A stretch of 64,000 nucleotides of DNA from Meconema thalassinum (GCA_946902985.2 OX336393.1:364356779-364420778), one strand, 5' to 3'. Shown: positions 21,196 through 32,810, counted from the stretch's first letter. Translations and numbers: made by a program. The notes: generated by a model from the letters alone, not told the origin.

Positions 21196-22694
21196 TTTTA
21201 GCCTATTTTCAATTTAAAAAAAATAGGCTTATGAGATCACCTTTTGTCCGTGTGTGTGTGTGATGGTGTGTGTGTCCCCCCCCTGATAACTTTTAAACGG
21301 CTGGAGCGATTTCAATAAAACTCGGTAGGTTCATAGCAGCATTCCGGACGTCCCCGACCGTGTGCTTCAAATTTTGTTACGTCTCACCAATCCAACATGG
21401 CGGCCGTGCGAAATATTTCACCAGCATTCAATATCTCCGAAACTATTACCGATATCACTCTGAAATTCTTTACGGTGATAAAGGGAACTACTAGAAGTTC
21501 ACCTATGTGACGTTTGAAAAACTGGTAGCTACAAAACCAACATGGCGGCCAAGCGAACTTGCGACTTTTAAATAGACGTTTCTCGCGATTTAACCAACCA
21601 AACGCAATAAAACTTGGTATAGTATATGTCTATACACATTGTAATGCACCGACAACTAACTTCGTTGATTTGTTTCCATAACCACAAGATGGCGGCTGTG
21701 CGAAATATTTCACCGGCATTCTATATCTCTGAAAATATTACCGGTATCACCTTGAAATTGTTTACGGAGATAAAGGGCACTACTGGAAGTTCATCTAAAA
21801 GACTTTTAAAAACCGGTTAACTACAAAACGAACATGGCGGCCAAGCGATTTGAAAATGTTAAATAGACCTTTCACGCGATTTAATGTTCCAAACGCAATG
21901 AAACTTGGTACAAGAAATGTTTATACGCATTGTAATGCACTGGTTTCTAATTTAGTTCAATTGTTTGCATAACCTCAAGATGGCGGCTGTGCGAATTTTA
22001 AAATTAAGTTTTTATTTCTTGTGTCGTAATCGTGCGATCGAAATGAAAGTTTGAATAATGAACCTACGCAATAATTTTCCTTTAATGGTACATGACTCTA
22101 TCGCCTATACATTTAACAATCGAACATGGCGACCATCCGAAATATTTAGACGGCTCTGAATATCTACGAATCCATTATAGCAATCAAACTGAATTTTTAA
22201 ATGTCCATAGAGGCTATGAACATAAGTTCACCTATAGGACTTTCAATATCCTGATGATCACAAATCCAACATGGCGGCGACGCGAAGTATAAATATTCAC
22301 ATGGACATTTCTCGCAATTTAACCATCCGAGTGCAGGGAAACTTGGTACAGTAAACCCTTATACAAATGTTAATTCACTGGCATTTAATTTATTTCAATT
22401 GTTTCCATAACCACAAGATGGCAGCTGTGCGAAATTTTAAAATCTCGTTTTTTACTTCTATTGTCCTAATCATGCGATTGAAGTTTGAATGCTACACGTA
22501 CACAATAATCTTCATGTAACAGTACATAACTCTAGGACCTACATATATAAAAATCCAACATGACGACCATCCGAAATATTTAGTCGGTTCTCAATATCTA
22601 CGAATCTATTACAGCAATGAAACTGAAATTTTGAATGTTGATGGAGGCAATTTATATATGAAAATAGGCTATATAGTTCTTCATGAACTACTTG
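21196..22694 (-). mobile_element. Helitron-type element with internal tandem blocks
   Basis: Best-preserved member of the family, on the minus strand. The left (3') end has AGCCTATTTTC and GAAAATAGG-type arms forming a stem-loop, then tgagatcac, (TG)n and a C run. The right (5') end is GAAAATAGGCT (22660-22670) followed by tagttcttcatgaacta, a hairpin. Between them are tandem blocks of about 290 bp built on AAGATGGCGGC or AACATGGCGGCC, gaaatatttcaccggcattc and a tttaacca block. No protein is encoded. Confidence 0.6.
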
Positions 22695-23154
22695 ATTAAT
22701 ATTATCAGGAGAATGTGGGATTGGAAAGCGACAGATGAGAAACACAACAAAGATGCATGTGAAACAAGTATACGGGAACAGGATATGGTATCCTGAATTA
22801 TAAGACTTGGTTAAAGTCTAGGATAGCCTCTCTGTATCAATTAGGATAAGATTAAGTTAGAACATATTTAATAGCAATTATTACTGTCCTGATAATTGTT
22901 TATAACATTTAATATGATGTAAATTAGTTGTAGGTTTGTGACTTTTTTTAAATTTATGTTCCGATGTATAAATCTCACGGAGAAGGATTTTTGTATTAGG
23001 CTATTAGGGAATCGCCGTAAACTTTGTAATACTCACATGTACCAGGTGATGGTTGTAATATATAATACTCTCGTCCCAATCTCTGGCTATCCGAGATTTG
23101 GAACAGAATAAGAATAATTTTCATGAGAAACGTTTCTCTGGACTTTGCCTGACG
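22695..23154. other. unassigned sequence
   Basis: AT-rich sequence with no recognised feature. Confidence 0.4.
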
Positions 23155-23375
23155 TATCTTTTGTGTTTGTTGTTTTCTACTTTTTGTTTTGTGTTTTTGG
23201 TTTTGTGTTTGCTTTGTGCTTTTGCTTTTGAATTTTACTTTTTGCTTTTCTTTCTTGGTTTTTTGTTTGTTTTCTGTTTTTTTTTTGAATTTTGCTTTCT
23301 GCTTTATGTTTTTTGTTTTTTTATTTCTGCTTTTGCTTTTGTTTTTGAATTTTACTTTTTGCATAGGCCTAGTCT
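23155..23375. repeat. degenerate (TTTTG)n low-complexity tract
   Basis: T-rich repeat of ttttgcttttg-like words. It yields Lys- or Phe-rich open frames on both strands that are not real genes. A similar tract is at 26495. Confidence 0.85.
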
Positions 23376-24130
23376 TTTTTTAGGTAGATTTCATTAGAAA
23401 GCTAACTATTGCAATGGGTCCCATGTTTCGACTTCAGGAAAATTTCGACATATCTTCGCGTTTCACATCCCCCAGACCCCAAAACCACCGTCAGTTCAAA
23501 AGTTTATATATAATTTATGTATATATAAATATATGTATATATATATGTATATCAGTTTCTTGTGGACACGATAACTGCCGTAATTTTGCACCAATTACTT
23601 CGAATTTTTTACCGAAGATGTATACCTATAATATCTCGGTCGAGTTCGTTACTGGGCTAAATCGGTCGAAGGGGGTGAAAATGGGGGGCTTTTTTCGAAA
23701 AAGTGAAATTTCGCTATAACTCTCTTAATACGTGCAATATCGAATCCATTCAAAGTTCATAATATGTGTCGGATAAGTGCCAAAAATGTATGTCAAATAA
23801 GATTTTTGATAGCACCAACCATTGACCAAAGGGGTGGAAAAAAGTGGGTTTTTCGGGAAACATTAATCATATCTCTCTTAATAGGCACAATATCAAAACC
23901 GTACAAAATGGACAATATTCCCCTAATAATTACCTAAAACTTTTGTCTGAAAGAATTTTTGATATGACCCACCATTACGCCAAGGGACGAGAAAAATGAT
24001 TTCGGAATTATAAGAAAATGCCAAGAGCTATCAGTGGTTGCCATGGCAACACTACTAAATTGATGAGGCATGGACCATCAGACGTTGCCATGACAACGCA
24101 CTTGCACGAGATCAGATTCAGTATTTCCAT

Positions 24131-24674
24131 CTGATTAAGTGGTTGGTTGGTTGGTTCTTAAGTTTAGGGGCTGCGACAACGCGGTCATGTAGCCCCGTGT
24201 ACTTTGGGTGTGTGTAGAATCTGTCTGATAACCGGTGTTAATTGTGATGACTGTATTAGTGTGTGTTATCTGTTTGTTAATTTAAGTACTGCAACTAACA
24301 ATTTTTCAGATAGTTCCTACTTTTGCCGCCAAGCGCCACTGTCAACGACTACGAGGCCAAGTTCAGAACTGAGCTACTAGACGCCGCCGCAGTCGGCTCT
24401 TGGCAACGAACATAGAAACCTAAGAGCGTTGTATACATTCTTAACCTATCCAATTTAGCTTCACACAGGTGCAATTAGTGGAAGGATCTTTAACATGCCA
24501 TAAATCTATGACATGGGACCGCCGGCTTTACTTCCCCTCCGAAGGAAGGCATACTGAGGGATATTTAACGCTCTTAAAAAATCCGACGGCTTCGGCCGGG
24601 TTTGAACCCGGTATCTTGGGCATAGAAGCTCAGCATGTTACCGACTACGCCACCAAAGCCGCCTGATAAAGTGG
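24131..24674 (-). repeat. SINE-A inserted into unit 1
   Basis: Full-length minus-strand SINE-A (about 24143-24662) flanked by CTGATTAAGTGG and CTGATAAAGTGG, a 12-bp duplication with one mismatch. Unit 2 shows the matching site uninterrupted, though four bases shorter. Confidence 0.85.
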
Positions 24675-24677
24675 GAA

Positions 24678-25065
24678 GCGGCTTCGGTGACGTAACTGGT
24701 AGCATGCTGAATGTCTATGCCCAATGTCGCGGTTTCAAAGCCGGCCGAAGTCGTCGGATTTTCTAAGAGCACTAGAATCCCTCAGTATGCTTTCCTTTGG
24801 AGGGGAAGTTCCAACGTTCGTTGCGAGTTGATGGTTGGGGTGGCATCTAGTAGCCAAGTTCACAGCTAGGTGTCGTTGACGGTTGTACCTGGTAGCAACA
24901 TTAGGAACTACTGCTTGAAATTGACCGTCTGCAGTACTTACATGAATTAAGACTAATACAGCCATTACAATTCACACCGTGTATCAGACAGATTCTACAC
25001 TCACCCAAAGTACACGGGGTTAGATGACCGCGTTGTCGCAGCCCCTAAACTGAGGAACCAACCAG
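24678..25065 (+). repeat. SINE-A short-subfamily copy (unit 1)
   Basis: The head is ggcttcggtgacgtaactgg. About 100 bp of the standard body are missing between ggaggggaagt and tccaacgttcg. The same deletion is in the 25809 copy, as expected for duplicates. Confidence 0.85.
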
Positions 25066-25067
25066 AG

Positions 25068-26160
25068 GTAGATTTCGTTAGAAAGCTAACTATTGCAATG
25101 GGTACCATGTTTCGACTTCCGGAAAATTTCGACATATCTTCGCGTTTCACATCCCCAGGCCCCAAAACCACCGTCAGTTCAAAAGTTATATATAATTTAT
25201 GTATGTATATGTATATCAGTTTATTGTGGACACGATAACTGCCGTAATTTTGTACCAATCACTTTAAATTTTTTACCGAATACGTATACCTATAAAATCT
25301 CGGTCGAGTTCGTTACTGGGCTAAATCGGTCGTTGGGGGGTGAAAATGGGGGGCTTTTTTTTTCGAAAAAGTGAAATATTGCTATAACTCTCTTAATATG
25401 TGAAATATCGAATCCGTTCAACATTCATACTATGTGTCGGATAAAGCCCAAAAATGTATGTTTGAAGAGTTTTTTTTATAGCACCAACCATTGACCAAAG
25501 GGGTGGGAAAAAGTGGGTTTTTCGGGAAAAATTAATCATATCTCTCTTAATAGGCACAATATCAAAACCGTACAAAATGGACAATATTCCCATAATAATT
25601 ACCTAAAACTTTTGTCTGAAAGAATTTTTGATATAGCCCACCATTATGCCAAGGGATGAGAAAAATAATTTCGGAATTATAAGAAAATGCCAAGACCTAT
25701 CAGTGGTTGCCATGGCAACACTACTAAATTGATGAGGGATGAGCCATCAGACGTTGCCAAGATAACGCACTTGCACGAGATCAGATTCAGATTTCCATCT
25801 AAGTGTGAAGCGGCTTCGGTGACGTAACTGGTAGCATGCTGAATGTTTATGCCCAAGGTCGCGAGTTCAAAGCCGGCCGAAGTCGTCGGATTTTCTAAGA
25901 GCGCCAAAAATCCCTCAGTATGCTTTCCTTTGGAGGGGAAGTTCCAACGTTCGTTGCGAGTTGCTGGTTGCGGTGGCATCTAGTAGCCAAGTTCACAGCT
26001 AGGTGTCGTTGACGGTAGTACCTGGTAGCAACATTAGTAACTACTGCTTGAAATTGACCGTCTGCAGTCCTTACCTGAATTACAGACTAATACAGCCATC
26101 CCAAAGTACACGGGGTTACATGACCGCGTTGTCGCAGCCCCTAAACTGAGGAACCAACCA
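25068..26160. repeat. tandem duplication, unit 2
   Basis: Repeats unit 1: anonymous block 25068-25803 and short-subfamily SINE-A 25809-26160 (+). It lacks the extra minus-strand SINE. Small indels separate the units (for example the T-run near 25360). Confidence 0.8.
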
Positions 26161-26494
26161 AAATCTCTGCGGTAGATATAATTTTGCGTGAAGAAGTAAC
26201 AGACCGTTACATAGTTGCACATCAGTGTCGAAACCTAGCATAAGGACAGTGTGACCACAAGTATAAAAATGGACCCCAAATGACAAGAAGGTTACCGTTC
26301 CCATAAGACAATAAAATGTTTAAAATAAGCATAAAATGACGAAAAACAAAGTTAATTAAGCTCCAATTATAAAATACCTTCTCGCATTAAATGAGGTCTG
26401 ATCCTTCTACGAAAATCTGCATATTCTGCCTATTTTCGCCTATCCCCAAGTTTGTCCGGTGAAATCTACCTCCGCCTTCCGGCGTGCCGAGAGG
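26161..26494. other. unassigned sequence
   Basis: No recognised feature. Confidence 0.4.
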
Positions 26495-26863
26495 ACTTTT
26501 TATTTTGTGATTGTTTTCTGCTTTTGCTGTTTTTGAGTTTTGCTTTTTGCTTTGTGTTTCTCTTTTTTCTGCTTTTGATTTTGTGTTTGAATTTTGCTTT
26601 TTGCTTCGTGTTGTTTTGTTTTTGGTTTTGTGTTTGTTTTCTGGAAAATCAAAATAAAGCAAAACAAAATAAAATAAACAAAACAAAATCGAAATAAAAC
26701 AAAACAAAATAAAACAAAATAAACAAAACAAAATAAAAAACGAAACAAAAAATTAACAATTTAAAACAAAATAAAACGAAATAAAGTAAAATAAAACAAA
26801 ATCAAAAAATTAAACAAAACAAAATAAAATAAAGTTAAATAAAATAATTAATTAAATAATTTT
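26495..26863. repeat. T-rich to A-rich low-complexity block
   Basis: Roughly 26495-26640 is T/G-rich (ttttgctttttg words) and 26645-26860 is A/C-rich (aaaacaaaataaa words). The halves are approximately complementary in word content, so the block can fold on itself. Open frames here are artefacts of composition. Confidence 0.8.
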
Positions 26864-27530
26864 ATGTTCGACCCTCACTATTATGTGTTTGAAAACTGTA
26901 TCATAATGATGGTCATTATAACACCGTTTTTCATTACGATACAGTTTCTCCAGCCAATCAGAGCTCGTTCATTGACCAATTAGGTAACGATAATTTCGCG
27001 CATGCGCTCAAAATCCAACATGTCGGACATAAACACAACATCGAACTATAATAAATTACCGACATGGAATACGCACCGTCCATAAGTTCGCGTAAATAAA
27101 CTGGCGAATATGAGACAAGAAATAGCACAGTACCTTAAAATCACTAACACTAATTTCTACACAGCGCATTGTCTTCAAATGACTGCGGTGACAATATTAC
27201 TGAGGGACGGCTGATGTAAACATATGGCTGCATATGGCAGAGCGCATGCGTCGGCCGTTCAAAGCTCTTGAAAGACGAAGCTATAACACCCAACGCTCGC
27301 TCTGCGATCACAAAATTCCAGTAGCTGACTCTCAACAGATATTTATGAATATTTATGTTAAAACATATAATAAAGTTATAATTATCGTCGAACATAAACA
27401 GTCGTATGCAACTCGCCTATAATGGTAATTAAGACACTCGTATGGAAATTATAAAACTCGCATACGCTCGTTTTATAAAAAATACTCGTGTCTTAATTAT
27501 AGCCATTATAGGCTCGTTGCATAATGTACT
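26864..27530. repeat. fold-back unit, copy 1
   Basis: The unit starts ttatgttcgaccctcacta. It has a 17-bp-arm hairpin (26893-26909 with 26931-26947), a CCAAT box (26954-26958), a perfect NRF1-type palindrome GCGCATGCGC (26998-27007) and a long hairpin (27406-27512) with arms ATGCAACTCGCC / GGCTCGTTGCAT. Copy 2 follows directly. No protein was recognised. It may be a fold-back or MITE-like element; terminal duplications were not established. Confidence 0.6.
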
Positions 27531-28023
27531 ATTATGTTCGACCCTGACTATTATGTGTCAGAAAACTGTATCATAAGGGGCCTCATTATAACACTATTTT
27601 TCATTATGAAACAGTTTCTCCCACCAATCAGAGCTCAAGAAACAGTTGTGTGACCTATTAGGAAAGGATACCTTCGCGCATGCGCTCAAAATCCGCTGTA
27701 AACAATAGGTGTTCTGTGTTAACAAGCAAAGTGAATGGTATCGGCGTCTGGAGTGCCTTGACCCACGCATGCGCTCTGTTTAGTCAGCAAAACCAGCACG
27801 CCCTGTTCACTAACTGAATCCCACATATATTTATGAATATTTATATTAAAACATACAATAAAGTTATAATTATCGTCGAACATAAACAGTCGTATGCAAC
27901 TCGCCTATAATGGTAATTAAGACACTCGTATGGAAATTATAAAACTCGCTCGCGCTCGTTTTATAAACATACTCGTGTCTTAATTATTGCCATTATAGGC
28001 TCGTTGCATAATGTACTATTACG
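27531..28023. repeat. fold-back unit, copy 2
   Basis: Tandem partner of copy 1: same start (ttatgttcgaccctgacta), hairpin, CCAAT box (27624-27628), GCGCATGCGC (27676-27685) and long terminal hairpin (27894-28009). Its middle is about 180 bp shorter than in copy 1. Confidence 0.6.
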
Positions 28024-28740
28024 ACATGATCCTTATCCACAAGTGGATTAAACGAGTTTTGCAACTAGACGAATCATATGTAACCAGTAATGAGCTGTAA
28101 GGGAGTGTGCAGCTCGCTGGAAGTTCTTAGCACCTGAGTAAAGAGCTCTTAGTGCGAACAAAGCTTTTGTCCGATTCTGTTTTAAATGAAGCAACAACAA
28201 CCTCCAAAGGGTCTTGTCCCATGGTTTGAACAACTCTGCTCTTGAGTAAAGGAATAAGTACGCTACTCAGCGTAACTATGTTCAACTTCACTACTGAGTT
28301 ATTGTAAGCATTTATTTTGTACAACGTGGGACATTATATTTTAGTACACTGATATATGAATGTAAATATTTGACAATTGAATAGCCCTAATCCCAGTGCA
28401 GCTCGAGTGAACATATTTGTCTGTTATTGAATTAAAGCTACCCATTAGAGTCACAAATCTTATATACTGTAAATATCTGACCAACAATTGCTTTTTATAT
28501 CAGGCCAGGAATGAATAGCGCATTTTCGATATTAACTGCTTCAGAGAACCTGTGCCACACGTAAAAGAGAGACGTGTATATAAAGTGTATGGTCAGTGTG
28601 ACCACAAACTGCAAATTCAATTCAAAATCATCTCGCTCCACAGAAAAAGAATCAACACGGGCTATTCCTCTAACAAGGGAACACCATGAATGCGTTTATC
28701 CTGATTCTGTTGGAGATTGTTATTCAGATCGTCCGAATAA
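28024..28740. other. unassigned sequence
   Basis: No recognised gene or repeat. Confidence 0.4.
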
Positions 28741-28860
28741 CCTCGTGGTGTAGCGGCCAGCATTATCGGCAGTCACCCTGGAGATCCGGGTTCGATTCCT
28801 GCCTCTGCCAAAAATTTAATTGTGGTATGAGGGCTGGAACGGGATATTACCCTTTCACGA
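28741..28860 (+). repeat. SINE-C head fragment
   Basis: tRNA-like head cctcgtggtgtagcggccag with a canonical B box (gggttcgattcctgcc) and the start of the body (gagggctggaacggg). The rest is replaced by other sequence. Confidence 0.75.
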
Positions 28861-28974
28861 ATTGATTGCCGGCGGTCGAGATGGGAGCTATTCTTTGTTT
28901 ACTTGTGTCACACGTCAGCCTGCTTCATTGACAGGTACATTTGCGCGAGTAGGATATGACTCAGCTCCAGTAGC

Positions 28975-29700
28975 CTCCGTTAGTTAGTTAGTTAGTTATT
29001 GTTGTTTTAAGGGGCGGAACTACGAGGTCATCTGCCCCACTTAACACAGATTAAAGAATACAAATTTGGAATTTAATTGAAAATTTTGAGGTGGACACCT
29101 AAATTTAAAAAGACCAAACATTAATAAATCAAAAACTAAAAATAAATAAATAAATATAAAATTCTAAAAATAAACAAAAATTACGGAAAAACAAAAAATT
29201 ATCATTCAAAAACGAACAAGTCGTTGAGTCAATTTACACTGGAAAATTTAGATTGCTGGCCCTAACCGCGGATAACGCGATCAGCCGCCACCGCGTCATC
29301 GGCTAATATAAGTTTGAGTGTCATCTGGAAACCAAGGTTTCTTCGTAAGTCAGCAAGATCCACACACTCGGTTAAAATGTGGGCCACGGGGAAAACGGCT
29401 CCACAGGTAGAAAGTGTTTTCCCTTCTCATTATGTAAGAGTGGGTGGATCTTGTATGACCTATCCTTAGCCTACACAAAATGACTGGAAAGAGCTCCACC
29501 ACACGCGAGTAGTTCCCTTGATCGCTCTCAGTTTACTGGGCAGTGGGTCAGCAAGCCACTGACTCTACCAAAATGCCAGAACTTGTAGGCGTAACTGAGA
29601 GCGAATATCTCTAGCGAGTACCTCCATTGGTCAGTCATCGTTTAACTGTCCGTGGTGACATGAGCTCCTGTGGCGCTTATCTGACGCAATGCTGCTTGAC
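28975..29700 (-). repeat. possible LINE 3' region
   Basis: Begins with a (GTTA)n stretch and ttaaggggcggaactacgag, caggtcatctgcccc-like words that end several repeats here (also 34300 and 48640). The downstream GC-richer part (29260-29600) may be decayed LINE sequence read from the minus strand. Classification is tentative. Confidence 0.3.
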
Positions 29701-29825
29701 TTAGATACAGACTGCACTCTGTCATCGCTGTGTTCTCCGCTTCACTCGCGGGGCTCATGCTACAGTAAACAACAAACGATGGCGCAGCCACGCTCAGCGG
29801 CAATCAAATGTTGAATGGGTAATAC

Positions 29826-30665
29826 ACTCAGCCTCGTGAGGCAGAACTAAGAAGAGGTGGAATCGATTGCCACCTTAGCCAACCTGGAAGTGTTTTTGCG
29901 TGGTTTCCCACTACTACTTCAGGCGATTTCCGAGATTTTTCCAAACTTGAGCCCTCGGCCGCCTCCTTTCCAATCTTCCCCTGAATTATGAATACACACA
30001 ATGATATAGCCATAAAAATAACTAGTGATGGACGAAGCAACGAGGATATAAAAATTAGGTTATCTCAGGCAAGGAAAGCATTTCCCCAGAAAAGAAATCC
30101 GTTGACATCGAATATAGATTTAGGTATTAGAATGTCATTTTTGATAGCCTTTGTCTGGAGCGTGGTGCTGTATGGAAGTGAAACTTGGACTATTGGTGCA
30201 GCAGAGAAGAGTAGAATAGAGGAATTTAAAATGTTGTGTTACAGGAGAATGATGAAGATTAGATGGGTAGATAGAATAAGTACTAAGACGACTAGGCAAG
30301 GAGAGATATTTATGGTGACTGCTAATGAAGAGAAGAGATAGGTTGCTAGGATACATAGTAAGACACCCAGCAACAGCAAACTTGGTTTTGGAAGGAAGGG
30401 TTTAGGACTGGAACTGAAGGGGTAGATCAAAGATAGAATATGTTACATAGATTGCCTCGGATGTAAGGTGTGGTAGCTATGTAGAGATGAAACGATTAGC
30501 TCAGGACAGGGAAACATGGAGGGCTGCATCAAACCAGTCAACTGAAGTCTCAAACAACAATACAACCATCACAATAGCACAGGTTATCAGACATACATTC
30601 CACACACACCCAAGTACACGGGGTTAAATGACCATGATGTCCAATCTCCTTAATTTAAACAACAA
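29826..30665 (+). repeat. SINE-C split by a LINE
   Basis: The SINE-C body (cagcctcgtgaggcagaact, gtggtttcccactactactt, cggccgcctcctttcc) breaks near 30005 and its tail resumes at about 30560 (caaccatcacaatagcacag, cccaagtacacggggtt). The sequence between is the LINE at 30010-30557. Confidence 0.7.
30010..30557 (+). pseudogene. 5'-truncated LINE in SINE-C
   Basis: The translation over 30010-30341 reads KITSDGRSNEDIKIRLSQAR, PLTSNIDLGIRMSFLIAFVW and a VLYGSETWTIGAAEKSRIEE stretch, typical of the region downstream of the reverse transcriptase in insect APE-type (RTE-like) elements. It then frameshifts. The 3' end, ...gaagtctcaaacaacaa, matches 17372 in complement. Heavy 5' truncation is normal for target-primed insertion. 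Catalytic domains are absent. Confidence 0.75.
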
Positions 30666-32025
30666 ATAAAAAGATCTGTGATTGTGTTTAACCTCCAAAT
30701 TCATTTTGGCCATCCCTGGAGAAGGGGAATACAGACTTGAGCACCCCGAGAGCTCTAAACGCGAGCAAACTTTCTGGCCGACCCTGGAAGTCTATAAATG
30801 AAGCCCCCACCCTACAAAGCTTGCCGAGTTGTGATCTAGTCTATGATTCAACCAATCGCATTACATCAGGATGCCCTTCTACTGTTCGAAGACCTACGAG
30901 ACATGTTGAAACAGCGCTTTTTGGCCAGAGAGGTTGTGAAAACCACGCAAGTCCATCCCTCTAGGCTACCGGAACAAGGGAAGATGGACGTCAATCACTG
31001 AACTCACTTAAACATTGCAGACATGTAGATCAGACCACAATACTAACTAGCCTATTTTCATATCCTACTGGTCTTTTCCATTAAAAATAAAACAAAATCT
31101 TAATTTGAAATTTCGGTACAGCCACCATCTTGAGTTTATGATAACAGTTGAATTACATTGTATTAGGGTTAAAGCATGAGATCTTCTGAATTTACATGAC
31201 TTTTAACCTTGCGGTCTTAAGACATAGAATCTCCTTTTTACGTAGTATCAAAACCGTTGGAAGTGATTTGACTTTTATGATCCCACGTGCATTAACCATA
31301 TATGTTGAGATGACCATCGTGTCATCAAGCCTCGCAATCTTCACGGACACAATTATTTTAGATGCACCAACTTTCAAATATGTGTTACTGAAATACTTTA
31401 TCGCTAAACCAGCACTCGAAGATTTTACGATTTAGGGACGTTTATGTAAATGAAAATTTTAAAGGTATCCATTTCGTTGGTTGGTATTTTCTTTGATGGT
31501 ACATTTTGCAATCAACCACATATCCAATGCTATAACAAGAAGCAGAGTATTTGAATCAGCTCGCATATCAGCGGAAGGTTATAAAATATGTTAGCGAGCA
31601 AGTTTGTCACTCTCCCGCGACTGCACGCGATTTGCTTCCCAGATGAATGGCTCAGCAGCTAACGCCTGATGAATAGGCAGCCCACACAGCAGCACATCTG
31701 CGGATGCCCGACAGGAACTCCACACCATTCAGAGTTATGTGTCCAGGGCACACATTTAAATTATACATTTTTCCCTTATACAAAAGAATGACAGGCTCTT
31801 TCAAACCTCTACGTAGAAATTATACATTTCACCAGATCGTTTTAGGGCATAGGTGCGTAACTAGTTTAAAGCCTCAAATAATATATATATTTTTTTAGTT
31901 CAGGTTATAAATTACCACTGCCCGAGGTATGAACTGGTGTTAACTGCAAGTACTGTAAAATACAATCAGTGGCTAATTCTGTATCATAGTTTTTAAATTT
32001 CGTAATTCAAGATACCCTGTTTAAC
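30666..32025. other. unassigned sequence
   Basis: No gene recognised. A subterminal-repeat-like AGCCTATTTTC occurs near 31049, possibly a Helitron-type 5' remnant. Both strands have short open frames around 31200-31430 that lack any recognisable domain. Confidence 0.35.
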
Positions 32026-32134
32026 TATGAAGGCGTTCAATGTATAATGCAACACTTTTTTTTTTCTAAAAGCAGGTTGGTTTTATTGAGGACCAAATCC
32101 ACCATGTTATTCCCCAATTCTTTGGTACAATACC

Positions 32135-32740
32135 CTATTTTTCAATATAGTCTCCGTTCTTTACGCCACTGTAATGTGAGGGCCTGTATGCCTGCATGGT
32201 ACCACTTGACTGGTCGATGTCGGAGCCAACGAAAAGAATAACCTCTTCAGATTCCCAGAAAACCGTAGCCATGGCTTCACCAGCTGAGGGTACGGTTTTG
32301 TACTTTTTCTTCGTGGGAGAGTTGGGGTGGCGCCACTCGATGGATTGCCGTTTTGTTTCCTGTTCGAAGTGATGAATCCATGTTTCATCACTTGTGACAA
32401 TGTTTGACAAGAAATTGTCACCTTCAATCTCATAATGAGCAAGCAATTCCTCACAGCTGTTTCTTCTTTGCCCTTTATGGTCTTCCGTTAGGTGTCGAGG
32501 AACCCAGCGGGAACAAAGCTTTGAATACTCCAACTGGTCTCCGTAGACATTCTGCAAGCGCCTATGAATATTTCTGATGCCCTGTTTTTCCGCCAGAAGA
32601 TAGGCAGCCCTTCGAGCATTGCTGCTTGCCAGCCTGTTTCGATCGCCTTTGCTCTCTGTTAGGCACGCACCTCTGTAACGGACGCCATTTTCAAGGCTAG
32701 TTATAGTGCTGCCACCTATCGGAAAGTGATGAAACTCTAC
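32135..32740 (-). pseudogene. mariner transposase remnant
   Basis: The minus-strand frame of 32135-32557 contains RWVPRHLTEDHKGQR, then FLSNIVTSDETWIHHFEQET. The latter carries the first catalytic Asp of mariner DD34D transposases (SDETW). The HTH half upstream is frameshifted, and the second and third catalytic Asp are not recognisable because the frame changes after about WESEEVILFV. It cannot encode an active enzyme. Confidence 0.75.
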
Positions 32741-32810
32741 GAGACGAAGCCGGAATATTCAAAGATGTCCCAAACAAAATGCCAATTAAAAAAAAGAAAT
32801 TTGCAGAGAA

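Larger units (their letters stand above)
23387..25065. repeat. tandem duplication, unit 1
   Basis: The unit is a ~740-bp anonymous block (23387-24140; landmarks gtagatttcattagaaagc, cccatgtttcgacttcagg, aaagtgggtttttcggg) followed by a plus-strand SINE-A of a short subfamily (24678-25065). Unit 2 (25068-26160) has the same order. In unit 1 a minus-strand SINE-A later inserted at 24142. No coding function was recognised. Confidence 0.8.

Noticed and set aside
22996..23397. Lys/Gln-rich 122-residue and Phe-rich 99-residue frames
   Set aside because: Both are produced by the (TTTTG)n low-complexity tract; composition alone explains them.
26387..26748. 114- and 82-residue frames rich in Phe or Lys
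   Set aside because: Same reason: T-rich and A-rich low-complexity DNA.
31192..31435. Opposed open frames of 61 and 79 codons
   Set aside because: No recognisable domain, no splice context and no repeat match; too short to support as a gene.
32135..32557. SETMAR-like host gene
   Set aside because: The similarity is to the mariner transposase part only, and the frame is broken inside an identifiable transposon with TA-flanked ends.
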